From positions 5,642,001-5,706,000 of the forward strand of contig NZ_CP109055.1 of assembly GCF_035975855.1 (NCBI RefSeq): a stretch of DNA of 64,000 nucleotides. Reading direction: 5' to 3'. A program made the position numbers and the translations under genes. The DNA is from Streptomyces sp. NBC_01304. Lineage in GTDB: Bacteria > Actinomycetota > Actinomycetes > Streptomycetales > Streptomycetaceae. The notes beneath the pieces were generated by a model. It had not been told where the DNA came from. It worked only from the letters and a program-made list of their open reading frames with translations, and made no database searches. Below, in pieces: positions 43,746 to 51,558 of the stretch (its first letter is position 1; every line of letters starts with the position of its first letter).

Positions 43746-45377
43746 ATGGACGCTCCGACCACCACGTCGGCCGACAACGGCACTTCCGGCGGCGACGGCA
43801 GTGACGGCGGCTGGTTCACGCCGCGCAAGACGCCGCAGAGCCGCCCGGTGAGCGACGAGCAGCAACACGTCAGGCCCGTCGGCTCCGCCAGGCCCCCTGC
43901 CCCGGCGGCCGAGGCACCCGCGGCAGCGCCCCCGGCCCCCGCAGCGTCCCCAGCGCCTGAAGCGCCCGCAGCACCTGAAACACTCGCAGGCTCCCAGGCG
44001 CCGGACGTGCCGGACACCTCCTCCGCGCCCGCCCAGGGCCGAACCGCCCACGCGGCCCCGGAGCCCATATCCGAGGCGGTTTCCCCGCCCTCCGGCAGCA
44101 ACTGGCCCGCCGGCAACCGGCCCGAAGCCCCCGCGAGCCCCGTCAGGGACGCAGGCCAGGCCCAGAAGTACAGCGCGGAATCGGCCCCCACCGAGCCGGC
44201 GCTCACCGAGACAGAGCCCGAGCCCGCATCAGAGCCCACGACCGTGACCGAATCCGGCTCCCCGGACGCGATCCTGATCCGCCGCACGATGGCCGAGGTC
44301 GGCCCCGTCGCCGACAAGGTCACCTCGTACTTCTACGCCCTGCTCTTCGTGCGCCACCCCGACCTGCGCATGCTCTTCCCCGCCGCGATGGACACCCAGC
44401 GCGACCGGCTGCTCAAGGCGCTGCTCACGGCCGCCGAGCACATCGACAACACCGAGATCCTCGTCGCGTACCTGAAGAACCTCGGCCGCGGCCACCGCAA
44501 GTACGGCACCCGGCCCGAGCACTACCCGGCCGTCGGTGAAGCCCTCATCGGGGCGCTGACCAGATACGCCACCGACACCTGGGACGAGGAGACCGAGGCC
44601 GCCTGGGTGCGGGCCTACACCACGATCTCCCAGGTCATGATCGACGCGGCTTCGGCGGACGAACTGCGCGCACCGGCGTGGTGGTTCGGGGAGGTCGTCT
44701 CGCACGATCTGCGGACCCCGGACATCGCGGTGCTCACGGTTCGGCCCGACCAGCCGTACCCCTTCCTGGCCGGCCAGTACACCAGCCTGGAGACCCCGTG
44801 GTGGCCGCGGATCTGGCGGCACTACTCGTTCGCCTCCGCGCCGCGTTCGGACGGGCTGCTCTCCTTCCACGTGAAGGCCGTCCCGGCCGGCTGGGTGTCC
44901 AACGCCCTGGTGCACCGGGCCCGCCCCGGCGACACCATCCGGCTCGGCCCACCCACCGGCAGCATGACCGTCGACCACAACACCGACAACGGCATGCTCT
45001 GCCTCGGCGGCGGCACCGGCATAGCGCCCATCAAGGCCCTGGTCGAGGACGTGGCCGAGCACGGCGAGCGGCGCCCGGTCGAGGTCTTCTACGGCGCCCG
45101 CACCGACCACGACCTGTACGACATCGACACGATGCTGCGGCTGCAGCAGTCCCACCCCTGGCTCTCGGTGCGCCCCATCGTCGACAGGCTGGACCGGCAG
45201 CATGTCCAACTGCCGGACGCGGTGCGCGAGTACGGCCCGTGGAACGAGTACGACGCCTATCTGTCGGGCCCGCCCGGCATGATCCGCAGCGGGGTGCACG
45301 CCCTGCGGGACGTCGGCATACCGTCCAACCGGATCCGGCACGACTCCGTCGAGGAGCTGGTGGCGGCGGGGGACTAG
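43746..45377 (+). CDS. Flavohemoglobin-like protein with long disordered N-terminus
   Basis: 543 residues. Residues 1-165 are Pro/Ala/Glu-rich and disordered. The globin domain (about 175-310) has the proximal His at His250 in GRGHRKYG. The FAD/NAD reductase domain (about 320-543) has the FAD motif HYSFASAP, NAD motif GGTGIAPI and C-terminal YLSGPPGM. The layout is that of flavohemoglobins (nitric oxide dioxygenases) but with an extra 165-residue extension. ATG 43746 after GAGG; the upstream frame is less likely. It converges with the NUDIX gene with a 22-base gap. Confidence 0.87.
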   Translation: MDAPTTTSADNGTSGGDGSDGGWFTPRKTPQSRPVSDEQQHVRPVGSARPPAPAAEAPAAAPPAPAASPAPEAPAAPETLAGSQAPDVPDTSSAPAQGRTAHAAPEPISEAVSPPSGSNWPAGNRPEAPASPVRDAGQAQKYSAESAPTEPALTETEPEPASEPTTVTESGSPDAILIRRTMAEVGPVADKVTSYFYALLFVRHPDLRMLFPAAMDTQRDRLLKALLTAAEHIDNTEILVAYLKNLGRGHRKYGTRPEHYPAVGEALIGALTRYATDTWDEETEAAWVRAYTTISQVMIDAASADELRAPAWWFGEVVSHDLRTPDIAVLTVRPDQPYPFLAGQYTSLETPWWPRIWRHYSFASAPRSDGLLSFHVKAVPAGWVSNALVHRARPGDTIRLGPPTGSMTVDHNTDNGMLCLGGGTGIAPIKALVEDVAEHGERRPVEVFYGARTDHDLYDIDTMLRLQQSHPWLSVRPIVDRLDRQHVQLPDAVREYGPWNEYDAYLSGPPGMIRSGVHALRDVGIPSNRIRHDSVEELVAAGD

Positions 45378-45399
45378 GGCCGCTCCCCACCCTGGGTCT

Positions 45400-45882
45400 T
45401 CAGCCCAAGTCAGGCGCATGCATCGCACGTACGCCCTCGATGTTGCCGTCGAGGTAGTGGCGCAGCGACAGCGGTACGAGGTGGACCGAGGCGATTCCGA
45501 CCCGGGTGAACGGGATGCGGACGATCTCGTACTCGCCGAGCGGCTCCTCGACCTCGGGGCCGTGCCGCAGCGAGGTGTCCATGGACTCGAGGTGGCAGAC
45601 GAAGAAGTGCTGCACCTTCACGCCGGTCGCGCCGCCGCCGGCGCCGATGTGCTCGACGGTGTCGACGAAGCAGGGCACGACATCGGTGATCTTGGCGCCG
45701 AGCTCCTCGTACACCTCGCGATGGAGGGCGTCGACGACAGTGGCGTCCTCGGGCTCGACTCCCCCGCCGGGCGTGACCCAGTAGGGATCCACGCCGGGCT
45801 TGGTCCGCTTGATGAGGATCAGGTCGTCGCCGTCGAGGAGGACGGCTCGTGCGGTGCGCTTGACCACGGGGCGGACGGTCAT
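45400..45882 (-). CDS. NUDIX hydrolase
   Basis: 160 residues. Nudix box GGGVEPEDATVVDALHREVYEELGA: the REVYEELG helix is intact, but the Glu of G-x5-E reads Ala, a variant common in streptomycete members. It hydrolyses a nucleoside-diphosphate-linked compound, unknown. Start uncertain: ATG 45882 gives the normal domain edge; ATG 45897 and 45918 are in frame. A one-mismatch parS is just upstream. LysR gene next on the same strand upstream. Confidence 0.82.
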   Translation of the reverse strand: MTVRPVVKRTARAVLLDGDDLILIKRTKPGVDPYWVTPGGGVEPEDATVVDALHREVYEELGAKITDVVPCFVDTVEHIGAGGGATGVKVQHFFVCHLESMDTSLRHGPEVEEPLGEYEIVRIPFTRVGIASVHLVPLSLRHYLDGNIEGVRAMHAPDLG

Positions 45883-45918
45883 GGGTCGAACGGTCATGGA
45901 AGAAATGTGGCCCGTCAT

Positions 45919-45932
45919 GTTCCACGTGAAAC
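45919..45932. other. parS site, one mismatch
   Basis: GTTCCACGTGAAAC in the gap between the LysR and NUDIX genes; same T to C change as the parB copy. Confidence 0.8.
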
Positions 45933-45955
45933 ACGACGAAAGTCCCTGACCTCTG

Positions 45956-46861
45956 TCAGCTCCAGTCCGCGGCAGCGCGCAGCAGCCACTCGTGCGCCCG
46001 CGCGATGTGCGGCATGGCCAGTGTGCCGGTGCGCACCACCAGGAAATATGTGCGCAGCGGGGGCACCGGCGGCTCGAGCAACGCGGCCACCTCACCCCGT
46101 GCCAACGCCTCGGCGCACAGATAGCGCGGCAGCACCGCGAGCCCCGCCCCTGCCGCCGCGCAGGCGAGCACGGCCCGCAGATCGGGCACGACCACGGCCG
46201 CGGAGGCGGCAGGCCGGGAGTCGAAGACCGCCGCCCAGTAGCGCGCGACCAGCGGCAGCGACTCGTGCACCTCGACCACCGGAAGACCCTCCAGCGCCGG
46301 AGCCCCCCGCCGCCGCAGCTTGCCGGGCCCCACCCGGGCGGCCAGCCCCGGACCGGCGACCAGCACATGCTCCTCGTCGCACAGCGGCGTCGCCGTGAGC
46401 AGGCCCCCGCGGGGCTGTGCCGTGGAGATGGCCAGATCGTGATGGCCCGCGGCAAGCCCTTCGAGGGCCTCCTCCGCGGTGCCGAAGGAGGTGCGCAGAG
46501 CGAAGCGCCGGCCGTCGTCACCGGTGAGCGTGGTCAGTGCGGGCAGGGCACGCTCGGCGGTGAACTCCGGGGGACCGGCGAGATGCAGGGTGCGTACGGT
46601 CGAGTCCTCGTCCACCCCGGTCTCCGCGATCTCCACGAGGGCGTCGAGATGCGGTGCCGCCTTGTGGGCCAGCTCGTCCCCGATGGTCGTGGGCGTCACG
46701 CCCCGCGCCTGACGCAGGAAGAGCGGGCGGCCCAACTGCCGCTCCAGGGTGCGGATCTGCGAGGTGACCGCGGGCTGCGACAGACCGAGCAGTGCGGCCG
46801 CCCGCGTGAACGAACCGGCGCGGTGCACGGTGACAAAAGTGCGCAGGAGGGCCAGATCCAT
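45956..46861 (-). CDS. LysR family transcriptional regulator
   Basis: 301 residues. N-terminal HTH (residues 1-60: LALLRTFVTVHRAGSFTRAAALLGLSQPAVTSQIRTLERQLGRPLF), substrate-binding domain from 90. ATG 46861 with GGAGGGGG upstream. No divergent partner is close, so the target is unknown; a weak dyad CTATAAATAAGTCGATAG (46913-46930) precedes it and could be its own binding site. Confidence 0.9.
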   Translation of the reverse strand: MDLALLRTFVTVHRAGSFTRAAALLGLSQPAVTSQIRTLERQLGRPLFLRQARGVTPTTIGDELAHKAAPHLDALVEIAETGVDEDSTVRTLHLAGPPEFTAERALPALTTLTGDDGRRFALRTSFGTAEEALEGLAAGHHDLAISTAQPRGGLLTATPLCDEEHVLVAGPGLAARVGPGKLRRRGAPALEGLPVVEVHESLPLVARYWAAVFDSRPAASAAVVVPDLRAVLACAAAGAGLAVLPRYLCAEALARGEVAALLEPPVPPLRTYFLVVRTGTLAMPHIARAHEWLLRAAADWS

Positions 46862-47009
46862 CCCGAGCCCCCTCCCCTCCCGAGCAACTCCGATGTGGCC
46901 GCAGGCGCCCAACTATAAATAAGTCGATAGGTCTCTGTCGCTAGGGTGATTGGACACTGACACAGAGTCAACTAGCCTTGTTTAGGCGGTTCTTCGCGCG
47001 CAGAACCGA

Positions 47010-47048
47010 GGACGTCCCGAGCCACGAGGGGGGAGGCTCGGGACGTCC
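47010..47048 (-). terminator. Terminator of the ptpA-gamma-lyase operon
   Basis: Perfect 14-bp stem (47010-47023 with 47035-47048) with an 11-base loop, about 50 bases downstream of the gamma-lyase stop on the minus strand. Confidence 0.75.
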
Positions 47049-47098
47049 GTTGTGCGTAGCCCCGGTAGTGCGCGGGGCAGGAATGCCGGTCGAGCTCG

Positions 47099-48268
47099 CT
47101 ACGCAGCCGACTCATCGAGCGCGTGCAGCACATCCGCCACGAGATCCGCGGGGTTCTCCGCACCGGCCGAGAAGCGGATGAAGCCCTCCGGTACGGCATC
47201 GCCGCCCCACCTGCCGCGCCGCTCGGCCGTGGAGCGTACGCCGCCGAAGCTGGTCGCCTCGTCCACCAGGCGAAGCGCGGCCAGGAATCCCTCGGCCCGG
47301 GCCCGCGTCGGCAACGTAAAGGAGACCACCGATCCGAAGCGGCGCATCTGTGCGGAAGCGATCTTGTACGAGGGGTCGTCGGGCAGGCCCGGATACCGCA
47401 GCCCCGACACCCCGCCCCGCCCTCGCAGCGCCTCCGCGACGGCCAGCGCATTGGCGCACTGGCGGTCGGCCCGCAGCTCGAGGGTGGCGAGCGAGCGGTG
47501 CGCGAGCCAGGCCTCCATCGGCCCCGGAATCGCCCCGACGATCTTCCGCCAGCGCCGGACGGAAGCGGTCAACCCGGCGTCCGCGCAGGTCACGTAGCCC
47601 AGCAGGATGTCACCGTGCCCGGTCAGCTGCTTGGTCCCGCTGGCCACGACGAAGTCCGCGCCCAGTTCGAGAGGACGCTGCCCGAGCGGCGTGGCCAGGG
47701 TGTTGTCGACCGCCACCAAGGTGCCCTGCGCATGGGCGGCGGTCACCAGGTGGCGTATGTCGCACACGTCGAGCCCGGGGTTCGACGGCGTCTCGATCCA
47801 CAGCAGCCGGGCCCCGTCGAGCACGTCGAGCTGCGCGTTGCCGCCGGTCGGCGCCGTACGCACGTCGATGCCGTACGCCGTCAGCTGCTCGCGCACGAGC
47901 GGCAGCGCCTGATAGCCGTCGTCCGGCAGGACCACCACGTCACCGGTCCTGACCTGCGAGAAGAGGACCGCCGATATCGCGGCCATCCCGGAGGCGAAGA
48001 CCAGGGTCTGCACGTCCTTGCCGGGGGCCTCCAACTCGCCTATGGCGCGCTCGAGATGGGTCCAGGTCGGATTCTCGTCACGGCCGTAGGTGTACGGGCC
48101 CGTGGGTTCGCCCGGCAGATGGAAATGGGCGGCGAACACCGGCCCGGGAAGCGTCGGTTCGTTCTTCGCCGGCTCGGGCAGCCCGGCCCGCACCGCACGC
48201 GTCCCGTCGCCGTACGTCCTGTCGTCGTACGCCCCGCCTCCGTGGGCCCCGCCACGTAAACCAGTCAT
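47099..48268 (-). CDS. Cystathionine gamma-lyase/synthase family PLP enzyme
   Basis: 389 residues of the Cys/Met metabolism PLP-dependent family (fold type I). PLP lysine in ASGTKQLTGHGDILLG (about 210); YTYGRDENPTWTHLE and FASGMAAISAVL segments early; C-terminal FIRFSAGAENPADLVADV. It probably performs a beta- or gamma-elimination on cystathionine or methionine-related substrates. ATG 48268 overlaps the ptpA stop by 4 bases (ATGA), so it is coupled to the phosphatase. Confidence 0.9.
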   Translation of the reverse strand: MTGLRGGAHGGGAYDDRTYGDGTRAVRAGLPEPAKNEPTLPGPVFAAHFHLPGEPTGPYTYGRDENPTWTHLERAIGELEAPGKDVQTLVFASGMAAISAVLFSQVRTGDVVVLPDDGYQALPLVREQLTAYGIDVRTAPTGGNAQLDVLDGARLLWIETPSNPGLDVCDIRHLVTAAHAQGTLVAVDNTLATPLGQRPLELGADFVVASGTKQLTGHGDILLGYVTCADAGLTASVRRWRKIVGAIPGPMEAWLAHRSLATLELRADRQCANALAVAEALRGRGGVSGLRYPGLPDDPSYKIASAQMRRFGSVVSFTLPTRARAEGFLAALRLVDEATSFGGVRSTAERRGRWGGDAVPEGFIRFSAGAENPADLVADVLHALDESAA

Positions 48269-48792
48269 GCCGCACCCCTTTCCGCGACCGCGTCCCGCAC
48301 CGCCGCAAGCAGCCCGGGACTTGCGGCCTCCACCATGTCGAGGCACTCCTCGAAGCCGTCCATGCCCCCGTAGTACGGGTCCGGCACATCCGTGTCGCCG
48401 CCCGCGGAGGGGTCGTACGCGCGCAACAGCCGCACCTTCTGGGCATCCATAGAGGTCGGCGCGAGCCGCCGCAAGTCCCGCAGATGCCCGGAGTCGAGCG
48501 CGATCACCAGGTCGAGCCGGCCGAACCACGAGGCGTGAAACTGCCGTGCCGCATGCTCACCGTCATACCCATGCGCCTCCAGTACGGAGACCGTGCGCGG
48601 GTCCGCGCCGTCGCCCTCGTGCCAGCCTCCGGTGCCCGCACTGTCCACCTCGACCAGGTTGCCGAGTCCGGCCTCCTCGATGTGGGAGCGGAAGACGCTT
48701 TCGGCCATCGGGGAGCGGCAGATGTTGCCCGTGCAGACGAAGCAGACGCGAAAGACGGTCGTGGGGTCGAGGGGGTCGGTCGGGTCGGTCAT
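48265..48792 (-). CDS. ptpA: Low-molecular-weight protein tyrosine phosphatase
   Basis: 175 residues. Active site Cys20-x5-Arg26 (VCTGNICRS) near the N-terminus; general acid Asp in DVPDPYYGG. It dephosphorylates phosphotyrosine; the S. coelicolor homologue PtpA (SCO3921) in the same position influences antibiotic production. GTG or ATG start at 48792. The downstream gamma-lyase overlaps it by four bases. Confidence 0.93.
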   Translation of the reverse strand: MTDPTDPLDPTTVFRVCFVCTGNICRSPMAESVFRSHIEEAGLGNLVEVDSAGTGGWHEGDGADPRTVSVLEAHGYDGEHAARQFHASWFGRLDLVIALDSGHLRDLRRLAPTSMDAQKVRLLRAYDPSAGGDTDVPDPYYGGMDGFEECLDMVEAASPGLLAAVRDAVAERGAA

Positions 48793-48801
48793 GGGCGGGC
48801 T

Positions 48802-49182
48802 TCAGTCCTTGTCGTCGGGCAGGGCCACGTTCATCGCCCACGAGACGACGCTGATGATCAGGCCGCCGACGACGGCCGTCCAGAAGCCCTCGACATGGAA
48901 GCTCAGGTTCAGCTTGTCGGCGAGCCATGAGGTGAGCCCGAGCATCAGTGCGTTGACCACGAGCGTGAACAGGCCGAGGGTCAGCACGAACAGCGGGAAG
49001 GTCAGCAGCTTCACGACGGGCTTGACCAGGACGTTCACCACGCCGAAGAGCAGCGCGACGAGGACCAGGGTGAGCACCTTGCGCGGGGTGCTGCTTCCGG
49101 TCAGCGAGATCTTGTCGACCAGCCAGATGGCCACACCGAGGGCCGCCGTGTTGGCGATCGTCTTGACTACGAAATTCTTCAT
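48802..49182 (-). CDS. Phage-holin-4-like membrane protein
   Basis: 126 residues of the Phage_holin_4_2 family: four hydrophobic helices (residues about 7-22, 33-52, 60-85, 95-118) and VVNVLVKPVVKLLTFPLFVLTLGLFTLVVNALML, the family signature. Chromosomal copies are housekeeping membrane proteins of unknown role, not lysis proteins; there is no phage context here. ATG 49182. Nine bases before the ptpA start on the same strand. Confidence 0.88.
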   Translation of the reverse strand: MKNFVVKTIANTAALGVAIWLVDKISLTGSSTPRKVLTLVLVALLFGVVNVLVKPVVKLLTFPLFVLTLGLFTLVVNALMLGLTSWLADKLNLSFHVEGFWTAVVGGLIISVVSWAMNVALPDDKD

Positions 49183-49284
49183 GTGTCTGATCGTGGCAGA
49201 CGTGATCGGAACCGGGCACCGGCGTGCGGCAGCAGTACGGCGACAGTCCGGCTGCAGTACACCGGCAGTGAGGGCGGACAGGGC

Positions 49285-49602
49285 ATGAAGGCATTCCGGC
49301 TGGACGAGCTCGAGGCGGAGCGAGCGGCGAACGACGGCGCGTACCTGCAGTTTCTGCGGGAGCGGAACATGTCGGTCGGCCTGTACGCGCTCGACGCAGG
49401 TCAGACCGATCCACAGCAGCCGCACAACCAGGACGAGGTCTACTTCGTGGTGAGCGGCCGCGCCTCGGTGACGGTCGGCATGGAGACCACGACGGTCGGG
49501 CGCGGCAGTGTCGTGTACGTACCCGCAGGGGTCCCCCACAAGTTCCACCACATCAGCGAGGACCTGCGGGTTCTGGTCGTCTTCTCGCCACCGGAGGGCT
49601 GA
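49285..49602 (+). CDS. Small cupin-domain protein
   Basis: 105 residues, single cupin. Motif 1 PQQPHNQDEVYFVVSGRASVTV (His-x-x-x-Glu ligands) and motif 2 VYVPAGVPHKFHHI. Likely a metal-binding mono-cupin of unknown function. ATG 49285 with GAGGG; divergent from the holin-like gene. A hairpin follows the gene (49612-49632). Confidence 0.88.
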   Translation: MKAFRLDELEAERAANDGAYLQFLRERNMSVGLYALDAGQTDPQQPHNQDEVYFVVSGRASVTVGMETTTVGRGSVVYVPAGVPHKFHHISEDLRVLVVFSPPEG

Positions 49603-49611
49603 ACGGATCAT

Positions 49612-49632
49612 TCCGCTCCGACTCGGAGCGGA
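49612..49632 (+). terminator. Hairpin after the cupin gene
   Basis: Perfect 10-bp arms (TCCGCTCCGA and TCGGAGCGGA) with one central base, 10 bases after the stop. Confidence 0.65.
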
Positions 49633-49788
49633 CGGTGACCCTGGTCTTCCCTAAGGGTCGAGTCAGGGAAGGACAAGGGATCTCAGGCCCCCGAACGCAC
49701 CCCGTGCGGCCCTAACATCGAACCAGTAGCTCGGAGAGGACTCTCGGAGCCCCGGAAATCCGGTGTCATCCGGAGAAAGCAGGAGACG

Positions 49789-50010
49789 ATGGCCGTGCAG
49801 CAGATATTCGCGGGAATGCCCTGGTGGGTGAAGTGGGTCGCGGTGCCGGTCATCGCCCTGGTGGTCTTCGGCGGCATGATCGCCTGGGTCGTCGGCGTCA
49901 TCGTCAGCCTGCTGTTCAAGGTCCTTGTCTTCGCGGCCCTGGTCGCCGGACTCATCTACGTCGTACGGAAGTTCACCTCGTCCTCGTCGTCGAGCCGCAG
50001 CGACTGGTAG
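49789..50010 (+). CDS. DUF5326-like small membrane protein
   Basis: 73 residues; two transmembrane helices (about 15-38 and 41-60) and a serine-rich basic C-terminus (KFTSSSSSSRSDW). Streptomycete-specific. ATG 49789 with AGGAGA upstream. It lies immediately before ssgR as in S. coelicolor (SCO3924 position). Confidence 0.85.
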   Translation: MAVQQIFAGMPWWVKWVAVPVIALVVFGGMIAWVVGVIVSLLFKVLVFAALVAGLIYVVRKFTSSSSSSRSDW

Positions 50011-50084
50011 CCCTTGGCTACGGTTCGCCCGGCCGGGGGAATATTTAGGCCATGAGCTCCGCCGACCGGTGGAGCGCGGCTAAA

Positions 50085-50150
50085 GTCCGGAAACCGACGC
50101 GGGATGCCCCCCGCGGGAGGGTCCACCGCCCACCCTCGTGGCTTCCGGAC
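50085..50150 (+). promoter_or_regulatory. Possible three-way-junction RNA before ssgR
   Basis: The sequence can fold into a compact three-stem element: P1 pairs 50085-50092 (GTCCGGAA) with 50143-50150 (TTCCGGAC); P2 pairs 50098-50103 with 50110-50115; P3 pairs 50117-50122 with 50132-50137. Six consecutive C residues lie at 50107-50112. It sits just before the likely TTG start of ssgR (50184). If ssgR starts at ATG 50052 instead, the region is coding, and the high G+C may explain the pairing. Confidence 0.3.
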
Positions 50151-50183
50151 GAGGGCTACCCCCACGCGCCTCGGGAGCGAACC

Positions 50184-50954
50184 TTGGCCACGGCAGCCGG
50201 CACCGCCGCCCCCACGCTCATCGGCTCCGTTCAAAGAGCGATGCGCCTGCTGGAAGCGGTGGGTGCGCACGAGGAAGGCGCGCCCGCGAAACAGCTCGCG
50301 CGCGAGGCCGGACTCGCGCTGCCCACGGCGTACCACCTGCTGCGCACTCTGACCCATGAGGGCTATCTGCGGCGCGAGAAGGGCGTGTTCGTCCTCGGCG
50401 CCGCGGCCGAGCGGCTGGTCAGCAACGGAGCGCAGCAGAATCGTCGCAGCATGATCGGCGAGGCCCTCGAGCACTGGCGCGATTCCATCGGGGTGCCGGT
50501 GTACTTCGCGGTCTACCGCGAGGGCGATGTCGAGGTCGTCGGCGTCGCGGACACCCCGGGCAGTCCCGCCGTGGAGGAGTGGGCCGACTTCCGGGAGACC
50601 GCGCACGCCCATGCGATCGGCCAGTGCCTGCTCTCGCAGCTCGACGAGGACTCCAGGCAGGACCATCTCTCGCGCTATCGCGTGCAGTCCATCACCCCGT
50701 ACACCGTCCGCGACAACCGGACGCTGCTGCGCCGGCTCGCGTCGATGGGCCGGATGCAACCCGTCGTGGAACGCCAGGAGTACGCGCTCGGGACGGTGTG
50801 CGCCGCCGTTCCCATCACGGCCGGCACCACGGCGGCCACGCTGGCGATTTCGGTTCCCGTACATCAGGCCGACCGGCTGCTGCCCGCCGTACGTGAGTTG
50901 CAGAGCGACGTTGGCCGAAAGCTTGGCTCGCTGGCCTTCTCTATCAGTATCTGA
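50184..50954 (+). CDS. ssgR: IclR-type sporulation regulator SsgR
   Basis: Transcriptional activator of ssgA, the direct neighbour. IclR family: winged helix (residues about 18-75: SVQRAMRLLEAVGAHEEGAPAKQLAREAGLALPTAYHLLRTLTHEGYLRREK) and effector domain. From TTG 50184 it has 256 residues, GGAG 6 bases before. The frame is open from ATG 50052, which has GGGGGA but puts an atypical 44-residue N-terminus on the protein. It lies 41 bases to 173 bases after DUF5326, depending on the start. Confidence 0.9.
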   Translation: MATAAGTAAPTLIGSVQRAMRLLEAVGAHEEGAPAKQLAREAGLALPTAYHLLRTLTHEGYLRREKGVFVLGAAAERLVSNGAQQNRRSMIGEALEHWRDSIGVPVYFAVYREGDVEVVGVADTPGSPAVEEWADFRETAHAHAIGQCLLSQLDEDSRQDHLSRYRVQSITPYTVRDNRTLLRRLASMGRMQPVVERQEYALGTVCAAVPITAGTTAATLAISVPVHQADRLLPAVRELQSDVGRKLGSLAFSISI

Positions 50955-51085
50955 AAACTCACTCCTTGTGATCTGACGAGTACGTTCAGCAAGATGCCAT
51001 GAGTGTCGGGAAGATGATTCCTGGCCAACTCAACGTCACAACAACGGGGTAGGCGATGCGCGAGTCGGTACAGGCAGAGGTCTTG

Positions 51086-51493
51086 ATGAGCTTTCTCGTT
51101 TCCGAGGAGCTCTCCTTCCGCATTCCGGTGGAACTGCGGTACGAGACACGCGACCCCTATGCCGTACGGCTGACGTTCCACTTGCCCGGGGATGCCCCGG
51201 TGACCTGGGCCTTCAGCAGAGAACTCCTGGTGGACGGAGTGCATACGCCCTGTGGGGAAGGCGATGTGCACATCGCGCCGCAGGAGCCCGAACCGTCCGA
51301 CGAGGCCGTCATCCGGCTCCAGGTCGGCGGTGACCAGGCGCTGTTCAGGGCCTCCGTCGCCCCTCTCATGGCCTTCCTCGACCGCACCGACAAGCTGGTG
51401 CCGCTCGGCCAGGAGCGGGCCCTTGCCGACTTCGACTCGCATCTGGACGAGGCGCTCGGGCGGATCCTGGCGGAGGAGCCGAGCGCGGGGTAG
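51086..51493 (+). CDS. ssgA: Sporulation-specific cell division activator SsgA
   Basis: SALP-family protein that stimulates septum formation and marks sites of wall remodelling in aerial hyphae; found only in sporulating actinobacteria. 135 residues beginning MSFLVSEELSFRIPVELRYE; then the family core FHLPGDAPVTWAFSRELLVDG and the C-terminal PLGQERALADFDSHLDEALGRI. ATG 51086 follows AGAGG by 6 bases; an ATG at 51056 is in frame. It lies 131 bases after ssgR, which activates it in S. coelicolor. Confidence 0.95.
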   Translation: MSFLVSEELSFRIPVELRYETRDPYAVRLTFHLPGDAPVTWAFSRELLVDGVHTPCGEGDVHIAPQEPEPSDEAVIRLQVGGDQALFRASVAPLMAFLDRTDKLVPLGQERALADFDSHLDEALGRILAEEPSAG

Positions 51494-51558
51494 CGGCCTC
51501 GCGCGGCGGGGCTCTGGGCCTGGCGCGGCGGTCCCGCCGTGGTGCCGAGGGCTCGGGC

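Noticed and set aside
44868..44881. CTTCCACGTGAAGG in the flavohemoglobin gene
   Set aside because: Only the CACGTGAA core is shared; too many changes for a ParB site.
48802..49182. Holin-like gene as a sign of prophage
   Set aside because: The family is a common chromosomal membrane protein and there are no phage genes, integrase or attachment sites nearby.
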